From contig NC_091670.1 in assembly GCF_042453785.1 (NCBI RefSeq), positions 39,753,501-39,817,500 on the forward strand: a stretch of 64,000 nt of DNA. The letters are read 5' to 3'. Shown here piece by piece: positions 20,785 through 32,324 of this stretch. The position numbers and the translations under genes were made by a program. The stretch's first letter is position 1. The number at the start of each line of letters is the position of its first letter. Origin of the DNA: Malus domestica (taxonomy: Eukaryota > Streptophyta > Magnoliopsida > Rosales > Rosaceae). The notes under the pieces were generated by a model that searched no databases, had not been told where the DNA came from, and saw nothing but the letters and a program-made list of their open reading frames with translations.

Positions 20785-23066
20785 GTACTGACAAAAGTTC
20801 TTCTCTTTGCTTGCTTTTACTCACATATCCCTCTCAATTAACAAGTTCGTATTCAAATAAAAGTAGCTTCATTTGGTTGATTTGGTTCTGGAAGCTTATA
20901 CTCTTTGAGGTTTGTTGTTAATTGGTGTCTCTCTTCCATGTTTAGGTTTGTATGTGCAAATCTATGTGGCTTTGAAGCTTCAATACATTAGATTTCTTAA
21001 GATAAATCATTGGCAGGAGCTGTTATTTGCACTCCAAAAAAATCATTCTGCACTTTTCAATGGAAAAGTCATATTTTTGGTTGCTTGCAGCCAACGGTTT
21101 AAACTTACTATTAGTTTTGGTAAACCAGGGTTACATTATAAAGTTAAGTAGAGCATTGTCATGTAATTTGACAAACAAGTATCTTTTGTTAATGTTGCAT
21201 TACTGAAACAAAAGTATGAATACAGGCTGCTCGTGCGAGGGACTATAAATTCGAGTATTTATAGGACACTTGAAGAGCAATAATGCTTAGTTCTAATTGT
21301 ACTATCATTAAAAAGAACAATTGAAATTCTGTGAAACAAGTAAATGTGGCTGGATGTTATGCATGCATTGCAGTTGCAGATACAAGCAATACAGGTATCT
21401 AGGAGGAGAAGCCATCTTCGGCCATTCAAATTGTTCGTATTCTTTGTTCATGATAATTTGGTTTGGTGCTTACCCTGACTCATTTATATGTTCATTAGTT
21501 CCACATTGATTTTGCTTAGCTTTCATGTAATCTCCTGCGAGTATCATATCTACATATCTATCTGTGAAGGATTCCCTTGCCCATGTGTTTGAATTAAATT
21601 TTTAAATTTGAAAGTTCCAACAAGAATATTTAATGTTTATGTTTTCAGTTGCTCAAATTGGATTGACTGCTAATGATATATTTAGGTTCTCGTATAGTTG
21701 TGTGCGTAAACATTTCTAGCATTATACTTTTGGGACCGTCTTCTGAGAAAATTAACCAACAAAAGCTTCATTGCTCCAAAATTCTATAAATCACGTCATT
21801 TATGCACCTGCTCTTGGCCTTTATCATTTTCTTCAAATTTAAGGAATATGTTCTACATATATTTCCAGACTTTCTATAGAATTGGTGATAGCTAATACTT
21901 TGTCGTGGTTGCGTTAACAGTATTTGTCCACTGAATGTGGTAGGACTACATAGTATCTATTTGCAGGAGGATGAATTATAGGTAGTCTTGTAATGGGTTA
22001 GATCTCTCAATATGACCCCATTTGCTTCTCTGGCGTTTCCTATCCTATTGTCCCTGGAGATTTTTACAAAATTGTCATGTTGGTCTAGATTTCTGTCTTT
22101 TGAAGATTTAATGTATTATTGTTGAATACTGTGTTGTGCTTGAATTCAAGATCTATAGCAAACAAGATATAGCATTGTATAAGAATTTTGTCCGAAAATT
22201 ACATCATGATTAGCAAAATATTGAATCCTTCTTTATTGTTCCTCCTCCCTAAAAGGAATTAAACCTCACTTTGTTCATACCTTATAAGAACTAATCTCTA
22301 ACAGATAGTCTAAAACCTAATGATATCCTTCCTGTCAATTCACTTACTTGAAATAAATTAAGAGGAACAGACATAAATGATAACGGAGCTGTTCACACCC
22401 TTTTTAGCATCTCTCACACCCTTCTTTATTACTGGCCTTAGATAAATCAAACGGAAACAATGGACAAGAATAAACAGGGGTTGTAGGAGGAGAAAAATTG
22501 TGTGTATTTATCATTTCCCATGTTAAACTGATTTACTTACCAATCTGTCTTTTCGACCATCAGTTCTTTCCACGTTGAACAGGTTAAGCGTTTTTCTCCG
22601 TGATCGACATCTATGTAACCGCCTGGGGCAGGTGTTGGCTTGCATGCAACTTCTCAAATTACTTTCTCACCTGGATATGAATCCGCGTTGAATAGGTTGA
22701 GCGTTTTTCTCCGTGATCAACATGATAACATCTATAAAACTGTCTAGGGCAGGTGTTGGTTTGCATGCAGCTTGTTGAATCTCTATGCATCCACGTTCCA
22801 CAAGTCGAGCATTTTTCTGCATGATCAACATCTATACAACCATCTGCGGCAGGTGTAATCACCTAAGCATGTTTGGTTTGCATGCATTTTTGTCGAGCCT
22901 CTTTATTACCTCTATAAAAATCCCAGTTATCCTACGGTCTCATCACAATTCAGTATTCAAGTTTTTTCTTCCCCGTCATTGCCATAAATCTGCTAAAGCT
23001 TCTTTCTTGTAGAAGCAGTTGAAGTTTTCACTATCCTGGTGATGAATATACGAGCAAATTGTTGTC
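20785..23066. other. Intronic or intergenic sequence
   Basis: T-rich plus strand of the kind seen in plant introns, with no exon that I can prove. It contains the three-copy repeat at 22573-22870 and four CATGCA (RY-type) words at 21362, 22643, 22764 and 22882. Confidence 0.5.
22573..22870. repeat. Three imperfect tandem copies, about 108-113 bp
   Basis: Copies start at about 22573, 22686 and 22794. They share CGTTGAACAGGTTGAGCG, TTTTTCTCCGTGATCAACAT and GGGCAGGTGTTGG, and each is followed by a CATGCA word. The minus strand is open over 22659-22862 and encodes Cys/His-rich residues, but this is probably a by-product of the repeat. Confidence 0.75.
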
Positions 23067-24232
23067 ATGGAGTTTCCTAGTCAATGTGATTACCACAGTT
23101 ATTCTGTGGCCAACTCTGTAAGTACTAGGCAGCAATACAGCATTCATATGGCTTTTTTATGATACGGTTTCTAATTTGCAGCTTTGATATGATATATGAT
23201 ATATACATGAATTTTTTTTTCAGCAGGTACCATGTGTGAATTTGTATAAACGGCTTAAGTTAGCAGGCCTCTGTTAGGATCTCCAGCTTGCTTATGCGCT
23301 GTTTGGATTACCTTCTATGCTTAAATTTTGTCAGTGATCCTGTTTAAAGTTTCCTTTCTATTACCTTATGGAGGGAGTCGGAGTATATCAAAATCGTACT
23401 CTAAAAAGGAAGCTCATGAAATAGCAAAATCTTAAGTTTAATTCGCTTCTAATTTTGTCCAAAAGCAAAGATAGTAGCTTCGTTAGTGGATACAGATGGC
23501 AAACGCATGGGAATAGAGAAGAAAAATAATAAAGCAAGGCACTATATATTCAATAGTTTTCTGTTGTCGAACAGATTATGTTTATGCAACCACGAAATTG
23601 CTAAGGAGATTTTTTTTATTTTTTATTCTTTGATGTAGGATGGACTCAAAAGCAGCTTTGATTCTCGCCTTGTGATTGAAGAAATGACAAGCAAGCAGGA
23701 CATGGAATCCAACCGTGAAGTTGAAGTGGTTCAGTGGACGACGAAAATGAAAACACAAGTTCCATTGAGCTCATCAGGTTGTGCTACCCCCTTTACTCAC
23801 ATTCCCAACATTATAACAATCGTTTACTCACATCCCTAACATTACGAGCTCTAACCCTCTAACTAAAAAAATCTTAATATAAAAGTTTAAATACAACAAC
23901 TTAAGAGGGGACCTTCTGGGTTTGCTATTTCAGGGGAGGCCTTAATTTGCAATGTTGGGCTTCAGTCTGTCTCATATGGCGTTTGTGGTACTTGTCGTAC
24001 TACTCGCTGTGGGGTTCGGTTGCAAAGAGAGGAAATCATCCCTGGAGATAGCAGTCCCTTTACTTCTTCCTTTTATAACGTTCATAAGCTAACACTGACA
24101 GGCCAATCCACCTCCACCAGTTGCTCTTGGGATGCTGGCTTTAGAGAGAGACAGGGTGTGAGTCTTGAGAGTAAGAGAGGCAAACGAGCGAGGAAATGTG
24201 GTTTGGCAGAAGGCAATGACTGTATGTGGTAG
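23067..24232 (+). CDS. Unrecognised three-exon gene, 162 residues
   Basis: Exons 23067-23117, 23639-23777 and 23934-24232 join in consistent phase (0, then 1) across GTAAGT...TGATGTAG and GTTGTG...TTTCAG introns and give 162 residues ending in a TAG. The product starts MEFPSQCDYHSYS, has a Cys-rich patch CGTCRTTRC (81-89), a Ser/Thr-rich middle and a basic cluster KRGKRARK (144-151) that could be a nuclear localisation signal. There is no signal peptide or membrane segment. I recognise no family. The exon at 20652 could be an upstream exon of the same transcript. It lies 580 bp before the LEC2 start on the same strand. Phase agreement over three exons supports a real gene, but the short ORFs could match by chance. 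Confidence 0.5.
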
Positions 24233-24812
24233 CCCTGGTTTTCCATGGCGTTCTGTGCGAGAAAAAGATGGAGAAGTATGGCTCCACATATGTCCATACA
24301 GTCGTAGCCCTAGTCTGCCAGATTTGAACTAAAAGAGGCGCCAGAATATGTCACTCTCTTCTGCGTCCTCTCTAACTCTCCCTTCTCTCTTCCATTCTCT
24401 GATTCTGTTCTCTTTTTACACACTGGTCAGATGGCTATTCCTAAACCACCACCCTCCGGCCACTTGTCATCTGATCCTCACCTCGTCAAACTTTCCACAA
24501 CACTGCCAATGTACTCTCTCTTTCTTTCAACCCAATTTCCTCACTCTCTGGCATTCCTCCTCAGCCTTTTCTTTAATTTCTTTTATCCTCTTTTCGTTCC
24601 CTCACGATCCTTACCCCACTCATCTGCACCCCCTTACGTGTTCTTCTCGCTTTGGCCACACCTGTGCTCTCTCCACTGGCAGCATCACAAGTTTACCAAC
24701 TAGACCACGGCCTGCAGCTTATACAACCCCACCCTCACCCACACAAACATATAACCAGCCCCTACCTCTCTGAAGATCATCGCTATCAACAAACGCTCTG
24801 TGTTCATAGACA
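24233..24812 (+). promoter_or_regulatory. LEC2-like gene upstream region, pyrimidine-rich
   Basis: Bases 24345-24700 are strongly C/T-rich on the plus strand, with CTCTCT runs (GAGA on the other strand). GAGA sites bound by BASIC PENTACYSTEINE proteins are reported to control Arabidopsis LEC2, so these may be regulatory, but that is inference. Short ORFs here (24348-24773, 24431-24703) are low-complexity translations of the pyrimidine tract. Confidence 0.4.
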
Positions 24813-27336
24813 ATGGAAAACTTCCATCCACCTTCTGTCCCCTCTACAACGACCGTAACCTCTACTCACCAGACAAATAATTCGCAGTCCTCCACTTGTG
24901 AACCAATGAGCTGTTTGCCTTCAACTACTTGTAGTCCTTCAGCCACTCAGTACAGGTATTACCCGTACCATCAGGCCGGTCTCCCCATGTATCCATTCCT
25001 GGGTGGCGCCCAACCGAATATGGTTCTATCCAGAGAACAGGCCAGCCTAGACCGATCCGGATGGATATTGAATGCCCTTATGTCTAAGTCTGCAAGAAAC
25101 GAGAGAAAGATGGCGAGACAGAGGAGTCTCAATTTGAGCAGAAACGCAGCCAATACTGCTGTTTCTTGTTCTCCCCCAGTGAGTAGGCATCCTCCATTTC
25201 ATGGGAATCATGATGATGATACATGTGGAATCATTTCCACGTCATCATCTGGTAATGGTGCTGATTTGCAGAACACCAAAGAACAGCTCTACCCGTTCTG
25301 CACGCCGGATAACAAGGTACGGGTTGATCTTTTGTCTTCTCAAATCTGAATTTCAAATGAGTTTTTCTTTAAACTATTATTTCCGTGTATTCTTATTTAC
25401 AGAAACTGAGACCGCTGTTTAACAAGGAGTTGAAGAATAGTGATGTTGGACCTTTGGGCAGGATTATAGTACCGAAGGTGAGGTCTTTGTTTATTTCGGT
25501 ACTTTCTGTTCCTTTTACTTCTTTTTGTTTTTCCATTTCTGAGAAACTATGACGGAAGAGAAGAACTAAAAAGGCGGATCAACCAACTTCTTACTTTGAT
25601 TTCTCTCTCTTTTATTGACTGCTGCAAAATGTTTCTGATTTAGACTGCCTAGTAAAAAATCCCTTCCTCCTTTCTAAGTTTTTGCACCAACATTTACTCT
25701 TTCTATGTTTTCTCCTCGTTCACAGAAAGAAGCCGAAAATAACCTTCCAATGCTCTCCGGCAAAGAAGGCATCCAGCTGACTGTCAGAGATGTACATTCC
25801 GACCAGCATTGGGAGTTCAAATACAAGTAAGCGTATAGACAATACTATTAATTTTATATTTTAATGCCAAACCATCTATGCAAGAGTTTTCTGCCAATTA
25901 ATTAAGGCCATTTTTTTCTGCTTGGTTAATTTTACACAGGTACTGGTCAAATAACAGAAGCAGAATGTATGTGTTCGAATATACAGGTAAAAAGTAAAAA
26001 CCGATGGAATTGCTCTTAATGTTCATTGACAAACACAATACATGTCATGTTTACTGAGTATCCATATTTTCAATGTAACAGGCGCTTTTGTTAGGCAAAA
26101 AAGGCTGGAGGCGGGAGATTGCATTTATCTGTACGAGGATGAATGCAAGAACATCGTGAGTCCTCTTTTCGTCCTTAATTAATACAGAATCTGTTGCAAA
26201 TTAAAGTAGGATTTTGAAAGTTGAATACAAATTAAAGAGTCTGAACTGCATGCCTTGTGACAATAACTTTTTCCGTTATGATGACGATGTCCTCTGGAGG
26301 ATAGCGTGAAGGTACATAATAAGGTAAGGTGCATGTATGGATAGGATAGGATGGCCATTGATGAGCGCCTAGTAGATTATGCGTTGTAAAGCACGGGTGT
26401 AGCACGAGTATTTTGCACGTTGAACCGAGCGTTTAGAAACGGCACTAACTAGTTGGCAGGAAGACTGAAACGGGAGTTTTAGGCTTGGATTATGTGTAGA
26501 ATTCAGTTCAGTGGGCCATAATCCCCTGAAAATAATAATATTCCCAAATGAGAAAATCTAGAGTTAACGGAACGACCATTAATACAGAGTCATATCTTAC
26601 ACAGATTTTGAACTGTCATTGTTTTCTGCATATTAAATTATGCATTGTTGGATCTAGATTTCAGTTTGTGCATAATTAGACTGTTTTGCTTCTCTTAATA
26701 TGATGTTATGTTAACTAAGCTGCTTTTTTCGTCCATGCGAGGAAACAGTACGTCTACGTAGAAAAGGTGCCAAGACCAGCACGTGTAGCTGAGCCCTCCT
26801 CCTCCTCTCAACAGCGTAATACTACGACTAACCATACAGACCAAACTGCCAACATGAACACTAGCCTCGAGGCCAACAATACCGACAACAAAACTCCCAA
26901 CACCGATGCTAAAACCCATAGAAGTAACCCCTATGTGGCCTCAAACTTGTCTTCACCTTCACCTTCCCCTTCACCATTTACCTATGTAGCTGGCTACGAA
27001 GAAGACGAATTATCTCTAGAACTACTTATGGAACAACTTAAGCAAGAGCAAGAAGCTAACGTTTTCGCGGATGCTGTGTCTATGACCTCTGCTTCTTCAT
27101 CAGCCTATATGGAACATGAGGAAGCTACTACTTTGTCCAACAACATCGCTAATCGCCATATTGAGATATCTACCAAACCACCGTCCACGTTGTCTGCAGG
27201 AATCGATCCTTCATCGTCATCATCTTCACAGAGTAGAGCAATGGTGAGGATGGTAAATGATGATCAGCCTGAGTTCGATGACTGCTACAAAGGCCTTGGG
27301 ACGCTCCCAGAAGTCGACCACTACAAGTACGTGTGA
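24813..27336 (+). CDS. LEC2: LEC2-type B3 domain transcription factor
   Basis: Six exons (24813-25316, 25403-25477, 25726-25826, 25940-25986, 26082-26155, 26749-27336) join in phase to 462 residues. LEC2 is a seed-maturation and embryo-identity activator that binds RY (CATGCA) elements. A B2-like segment ERKMARQRS (97-105), the kind reported to contact LEC1/NF-Y complexes, lies in exon 1. The B3 domain (about 169-275) contains KELKNSDVGPLGRI, PKKEAENNLP, KEGI, WEFKYKYWSNN and RMYVFEYTG, closest to LEC2 among the ABI3/FUS3/LEC2 group. The tail of about 185 residues is Ser/Thr/Asn-rich with an acidic stretch DELSLELLMEQL, a possible activation region. It is longer than Arabidopsis LEC2 (about 363 residues). 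The start MENF resembles the LEC2 N-terminus. FUS3 is less likely because the B3 motifs fit LEC2 better. Confidence 0.93.
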
Positions 27337-27550
27337 CTATCGCCTCTTCGATCACAACGGGGCCGCAGCGGACGACAAGAGAACTGAGTGTTTCATGTGC
27401 TTCAGAAGATATATAGGAAAAACAAATTATCGATGTGATATTAATTTTTATATTCTGATGTCAATTATATTCTCAATGAAATCAAATTAAAGTATTTTCA
27501 TACTTTATTTTTCTTGAATTAGTTTTACTTGCTTCCCAAAATTTGAACAT

Positions 27551-27671
27551 GAGAATTGCTATTAACACTTTAAAAATCTCATTTGACATTCAAAAGTTTT
27601 TATATTTATAAAGAAAAATTTACTTGCGAAGTGCGTACAATGAGATTTTTGAAGTGTCGATAACAATTTCA
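27551..27671. mobile_element. Short MITE downstream of LEC2
   Basis: GAGAATTGCTATTAACACTT is matched in inverse orientation by AAGTGTCGATAACAATTTC at the right end, and both carry AAAAATCTCATT-type sequence just inside. No coding sequence is present. Confidence 0.7.
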
Positions 27672-28060
27672 TTAAACTAATCTAAATTATTGAGACGAAA
27701 ATTCAAATGCGCATGTGTAAGTAGGAGCTTGTTCGCTGAAATCAATGTGACTACGTCCATTACTCCAATTGATGACCACATGCTCATATAGTGGGTGACT
27801 GTTGACTCTTTAAATGGACCTTTTCGCAAAGAGATTCTTGTGTTCGTACACTCACATACCGCATCAGACATAAGGAGTTAAATTGAATAAATCAAGACAA
27901 AAAAATTAGTCTATTTAGCATTACTCAGTCCAAAATACTACAAAGTGAGTGTATGGTAAGATGTCAAGTGATTTGGCCATCCGCACTCAAATGACAAGTC
28001 GTATGAGGGAAAAACGACTAGCCGTATAATCCTCGACTGACAATTGCACAGTACACATCG
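27672..28060. other. LEC2-RPS5 intergenic DNA
   Basis: No gene is supported; the short minus-strand ORF at 27677-27871 shows no conserved features. Confidence 0.5.
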
Positions 28061-28061
28061 A

Positions 28062-28256
28062 GTGAGGATTCTCGCTGAATCTTTTTGTGAGGATTTCAGG
28101 TATACTTTAATTATATCCGTTCATCGTACATTGTGCGGTCAGTTTTTATTAAATACTATTTATATTCAATTTTAAATAAAAAATTTACAATAATTTCTGA
28201 CCATACGATATACGATGAATGGATGTTATTGGAGGATCAGGATCCTCACATAATCC
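28062..28256. mobile_element. MITE in the RPS5 promoter region
   Basis: Left GTGAGGAT... and right ...ATCCTCAC ends are inverse of each other, and an inner pair (ATCCGTTCATCGTAC / GTATACGATGAATGGAT-like) extends the arms to about 80 bp around an AT-rich core. It ends about 130 bp before the RPS5 start codon. Confidence 0.7.
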
Positions 28257-28386
28257 TCCTGGGTACACAACATCATCATCGTCTTGGCGATGAGGCGATG
28301 ACTCATCCATCCTTCAAGCTTCTGCCTTTCGGGGGATAAATCTCTCTGATCCAAAAACCCCACACTCCCTCACTTCTCCTCCCGCC

Positions 28387-30686
28387 ATGGCCATGTCCAC
28401 AACCTCCTCCTCTCTCTCCACTCTCTCTTCCCTCTCTCTCCACCCCTATCCCCGCCTCTCCCTCCTCCCATTCACCGCCGCAGCCACCCCCGCAACCAAA
28501 CCCAGAAAACCCATTTCCCTCTTCCTCTCCTCTTCCCGACCCACCACCGTTATCTTCAATGCCGCCGCGTCCGACGTCGAGACCTCCTTCTTTGACAACG
28601 AGGACCCCGAATTCGACGGCGTGTTCGAGCCCCCGGAGGCCCCCGAAGACTTCGTCCCCCCGCCTTCCTTCGATGAGGATTCGACCGAGACCGAGGACGA
28701 AATCGCCGCCGCGTACGAGGAGCTGTACGGCCCTGCGTACAGCGGCGTGACCTTGCTGGGGAACGACATTTACGTGATGGACTCGAAGGTGAAAAAGCTT
28801 GGGGCTTTTGGGAAGCTGAAGAAGGAGAAGATTAGAGATGGGTTCGAGGAGAGGGTGGTGCAGGTGAGGAGGGTGACGAAGGTGGTGAAAGGAGGGAAGC
28901 AGCTACATTTTCGGGCGATTGTGGTGGTTGGCGACAAGCAGGGCAATGTGGGTGTCGGCGTCGGGAAGGCCAAGGAGGTTATCGGGGCGGTGCAGAAGTC
29001 TGCGGTGAATGCTAGAAGGAACATTATCAGTGTGCCCATGACCAAGTACCTGACTTTTCCTCACAGGTATTGCCATTTCGATTTATTTTTGTTTGAATTG
29101 TGCTTGAATTGTTTGTGTTTGATCTTTTGGTTGTGTGGGAAATACTGCATTTTATGTGGAATTGAATGTCATTGCATTTCGGGCTATATTTGGCTATCTG
29201 CGTATTTGTGGTCAATTCTGCATTTCAGTTGGGTTTATTTCAATGACATTGTGTCAGAATTGTGTGAAAAATGATACTTTTGGTCATTTGATGGTGTGGA
29301 AAGTTCTGCATATAGGAATTCATAGGAACTGAAATCGAATGTAACTGCAAATTCTTAGAATTGAGTATAGACTGCATATCAGTGTGAGAAATATTTGAGA
29401 CAGGATGGTGATTGGTTAAACTTGGAGTCTGAGGTCTGAGACAATATGGGGAGTTGAAATTGGTTGTGTATGTGGTTTGATCACATTGCATGCTCGCTGA
29501 ACTTGAAGTAGTATGTATTCTCCGAGTCTTATGGTTGATATTTGGTGAGTCACTTAAGCGTCATTTACACTTGAAGTAGTCTGTTCACCATACATTTTCT
29601 TGTGGAAGTGTCTTCTAATATTGACAAGCACAATTTGGGATGGATGAAGTACATATTTATCAATAAGCAGTGAATCAGTAGGTTGTTGCAGTTATATGGG
29701 AAGGACCATACACGTACAGTGTCTCGTGCTTGAGAGCATTGACGTGTAGCCTAGGAAGTGATTTGATAAATGACACCAGAAGGTGTAAACCATGTAATGA
29801 AATTATGTGGATTCTCATTCGATCTGACAGATTGGTCTTCTGGTGCAAACAATACACGATTTTAAATGGGTTCATAAGAATTGAAAAGTTTAGTTAAATA
29901 TGACATTGCACTATTAAACTTTTGATTAAGTGTAATCTTTAATTATTCGGGAATTGGAAATTCATTTTCACGAGTATCGAAGTAGGTTTCATTGTGAGGT
30001 TAATTTAGACTACTAGCAATATTGTCATTATACTGGGCGAGTCCGAATTAAATGTGCATAACTTTGTTCAATTCAAACAGAAGTTGATCTATTGTTTTTG
30101 AGAGCAAGGATAATATATATTGTTTGGTTTGTGTGGTTCCGAGAAGAAGCATTATATGATTCAGCCCAAAAGGGTTTCGCTCATCTTTTTTTTGGTCTTA
30201 ACAAGATAAGTAAGCTCTCTCCGGTTGAGAGAAACAAACTATAATGAGCCTTGTGTGATTGTTGATGGAACACGTTAGGGAGCGAAAGGTTTCATTCTTT
30301 TCTTTGATAGGGACTGTTTATATTCTTATCATGGTCCCAAAATTGAATGCAGTTATTGACGATCGGACATAAGCGATTGCCTTCCTATTCTTCTATATAT
30401 TGCATCTCCTATTTTGTTGACTCTAATAAATCGCAGATCTGAGGGAGATTACGGAGCAGCAAAGGTGATGCTCAGGCCTGCTTCTCCTGGTACTGGAGTT
30501 ATTGCCGGAGGGTCTGTGAGAATAGTTCTCGAAATGGCAGGTGTCGAAAATGCTCTTGGGAAGCAACTTGGAAGTAAGAATGCTCTCAACAATGCTAGAG
30601 CCACTGTGGTTGCAGTACAGAAAATGAGGCAGTTCCGTGATGTCGCTCGTGAGCGTGGTATCCCGATGGAAGAGCTTTGGAAGTGA
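28387..30686 (+). CDS. RPS5: Plastid 30S ribosomal protein S5
   Basis: Two exons (28387-29066 and 30437-30686) join CAC AG|A across a 1370 bp GT-AG intron to encode 309 residues, close to Arabidopsis plastid S5 (about 303). S5 is a small-subunit protein involved in decoding accuracy and mRNA entry. Residues 1-60 are Ser/Thr/Pro-rich with few acidic residues, as in a chloroplast transit peptide. An acidic linker ([12 protein letters not shown]...) follows, then the S5 N-terminal RNA-binding domain (about 151-218: [37 protein letters not shown]) and the C-terminal domain in exon 2 ([29 protein letters not shown]). Translation in the plastid is the expected role. The ATG at 28387 has a CCGCCATGGCC context. 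Confidence 0.96.
29067..30436 (+). other. Single intron of RPS5
   Basis: Starts GTATTG and ends TAAATCGCAG. T-rich, with no coding sequence or clear repeat. Confidence 0.9.
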
Positions 30687-32020
30687 TTGAACAGAACTGA
30701 GCAAAAGCACTTATTCTGCATTGTAGATTTTATTACATCAAAATTCTTGTAGTGCAGGCCTCTTGTGTCGTAAACTTATAAGAGCCCCCTTTTTTTTTCG
30801 TTTTCAATGAAGCTTTCGATGTCTCTAAACTTGGTGTAGGCTTATCATGTTTCCGGAGAATCTCCGATACTACATTGCATTCAATGTGAAATGAACGGGT
30901 GAGATTAAAGAAATTGATAATTAAACCTTCGTATAGAGATGCGGCTAGAGAAAGATTCATACCCCTAAGCTTGCATATTATTAACGTGTCGTTAAATGTG
31001 GCGAATTGCTTAAAAATAAATTTTATGATGGTTTTTGTAGAAATTTCTAAAATTGATTAAATACCTTTGACTACTGTTTTTCGGTAGAGGTGTTAGTGGG
31101 TTAAATTGTTAGTTTTTAAGAGAATAGGAACCGGGTTGGGGAGTCTATCCCGCAGTAGGATATATGGGCATGATTTCCTTCCACTACTGAGGTAAGTCGT
31201 CATCTAAAAGAAATTTAACATGACATTAACATGGTAGCGCCACTTAGCGATCCGTTACTTTGATTGCCCCTCCAAATTACTTGTTCGGTGAGACCAAAAA
31301 AAAGAAATTTGGGGTCCGAACATTAGACCCCGTCAGCAATATGACACCACACCCAAGAAACCAACCGTGCCCACCCAAACCACCACCACCCCCTCCCCGC
31401 CCCAATTTCTAGGCCCCCAAACTCCTCTGGTCTCACTACTCTCCCTTTGGTCGGGGCAGCGCTGCATCCTATTCAGGGTCAAATTTTGCCAACCTAAGCC
31501 AATCCGTTGCTAAATGAATCATAAAATAAAAAGACTGGAACACGATGCCAAAACTAAAGCAATAAAATCGACATCTTCCACCACCAAACATTGAGAGGCG
31601 TTCAGTGGTGCCAAACTTAGTTACTCACAATTATGAGAGTGGTCGTTTCCTGTTGAGCCCACGGAGTAGGCTTATTCTGTGGGCTCAACACTTGGAAAAA
31701 TAACTCGGTGAACCTTTTTTTTTCTAAAACAAAGGAAAGGAAATCGATATCTTATGGTAAAAACTCGTAAAATTGTAACACCACGTGGCAATCTACATAA
31801 ATTTCTCCAAGAAAGCCACCAGAAAGATCAACCGACTGTGAAATCCCACTACATATTCGTTGCCTTTATGCCTCACATAGTCTATTCCTTTCCTTGCACA
31901 AAGATAATGATGACACAAATGGAGAAGCAACGCTAGGCATCTATTAATCTTAAAAGAATAAAAACATAAAGTAAAGGGAAGGCATCCTGATCGGAATAAA
32001 CGAAAGCCAATGCTGGAGGA
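30687..32020. other. RPS5 3' region and intergenic DNA
   Basis: The first about 120 bp is probably RPS5 3' UTR (TTTTCAATGAAGC near 30804). The remainder shows no gene. A 12 bp-arm hairpin lies at 31651-31690, and bases 31340-31430 are C-rich. Confidence 0.5.
31651..31690. repeat. Perfect 12 bp inverted repeat
   Basis: TGTTGAGCCCAC (31651-31662) pairs exactly with GTGGGCTCAACA (31679-31690) across a 16-base loop. It is not followed by a T run, and its role is unknown. Confidence 0.8.
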
Positions 32021-32023
32021 CGG

Positions 32024-32031
32024 TATATATA
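32024..32031 (+). promoter_or_regulatory. TATA box for the 31-residue peptide gene
   Basis: TATATATA sits about 40 bp before the ATG at 32071, so transcription would start about 15-20 bases before the ORF. Confidence 0.5.
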
Positions 32032-32070
32032 CCGACCTCTAGACATTGTGATCCCAACACCATCAGAGAG

Positions 32071-32166
32071 ATGAAGTTCTTGTTTCAGCTCCCGTGTTGC
32101 TCGTGTTTCTGCTTCATCAAGCCCAAAAGCAGCAAGCACAAGGAGGAGGAGGCCAAGACTGACTGA
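32071..32166 (+). CDS. Short Cys-rich peptide ORF, 31 residues
   Basis: The ORF encodes MKFLFQLPCCSCFCFIKPK followed by a Lys/Glu-rich end (SSKHKEEEAKTD). The N-terminal hydrophobic, Cys-rich half (CCSCFCF) could be a membrane anchor or a palmitoylation site; no cleavable signal is certain. A TATA box lies at 32024 and a polyadenylation-like AATGAAG at 32303, so a compact 250-300 base transcript is plausible. The gene converges on the small membrane-protein gene (stop at 32325), and their 3' ends probably overlap. I recognise no family; chance occurrence is possible at this length. Confidence 0.45.
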   Translation: MKFLFQLPCCSCFCFIKPKSSKHKEEEAKTD

Positions 32167-32324
32167 AAGATGCAACTCCTCTCGTCGATATCGCTCGTGA
32201 AACAGTGCAGAACTCTTCAGCAACCTGCTTGCTGTTTTGACAACCTTGTTGTTGTCTTCTCATGCCTCTCGAAATGATTGTATCACAACTGTAATTGTCT
32301 TTGAATGAAGTATAAGATGCCCTT

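Noticed and set aside
22659-22862. Cys/His-containing minus-strand ORF (zinc-finger-like look)
   Set aside because: The cysteines follow the DNA repeat period, and the spacing matches no zinc-binding family that I know.
24348-24773. 141-residue Ser/Leu/Pro-rich ORF before LEC2
   Set aside because: Translation of a pyrimidine tract in the upstream region; no conserved features.
28446-29045. Minus-strand ORFs over RPS5 exon 1
   Set aside because: They are shadows of the S5 coding sequence, which has clear domain matches and splice sites.
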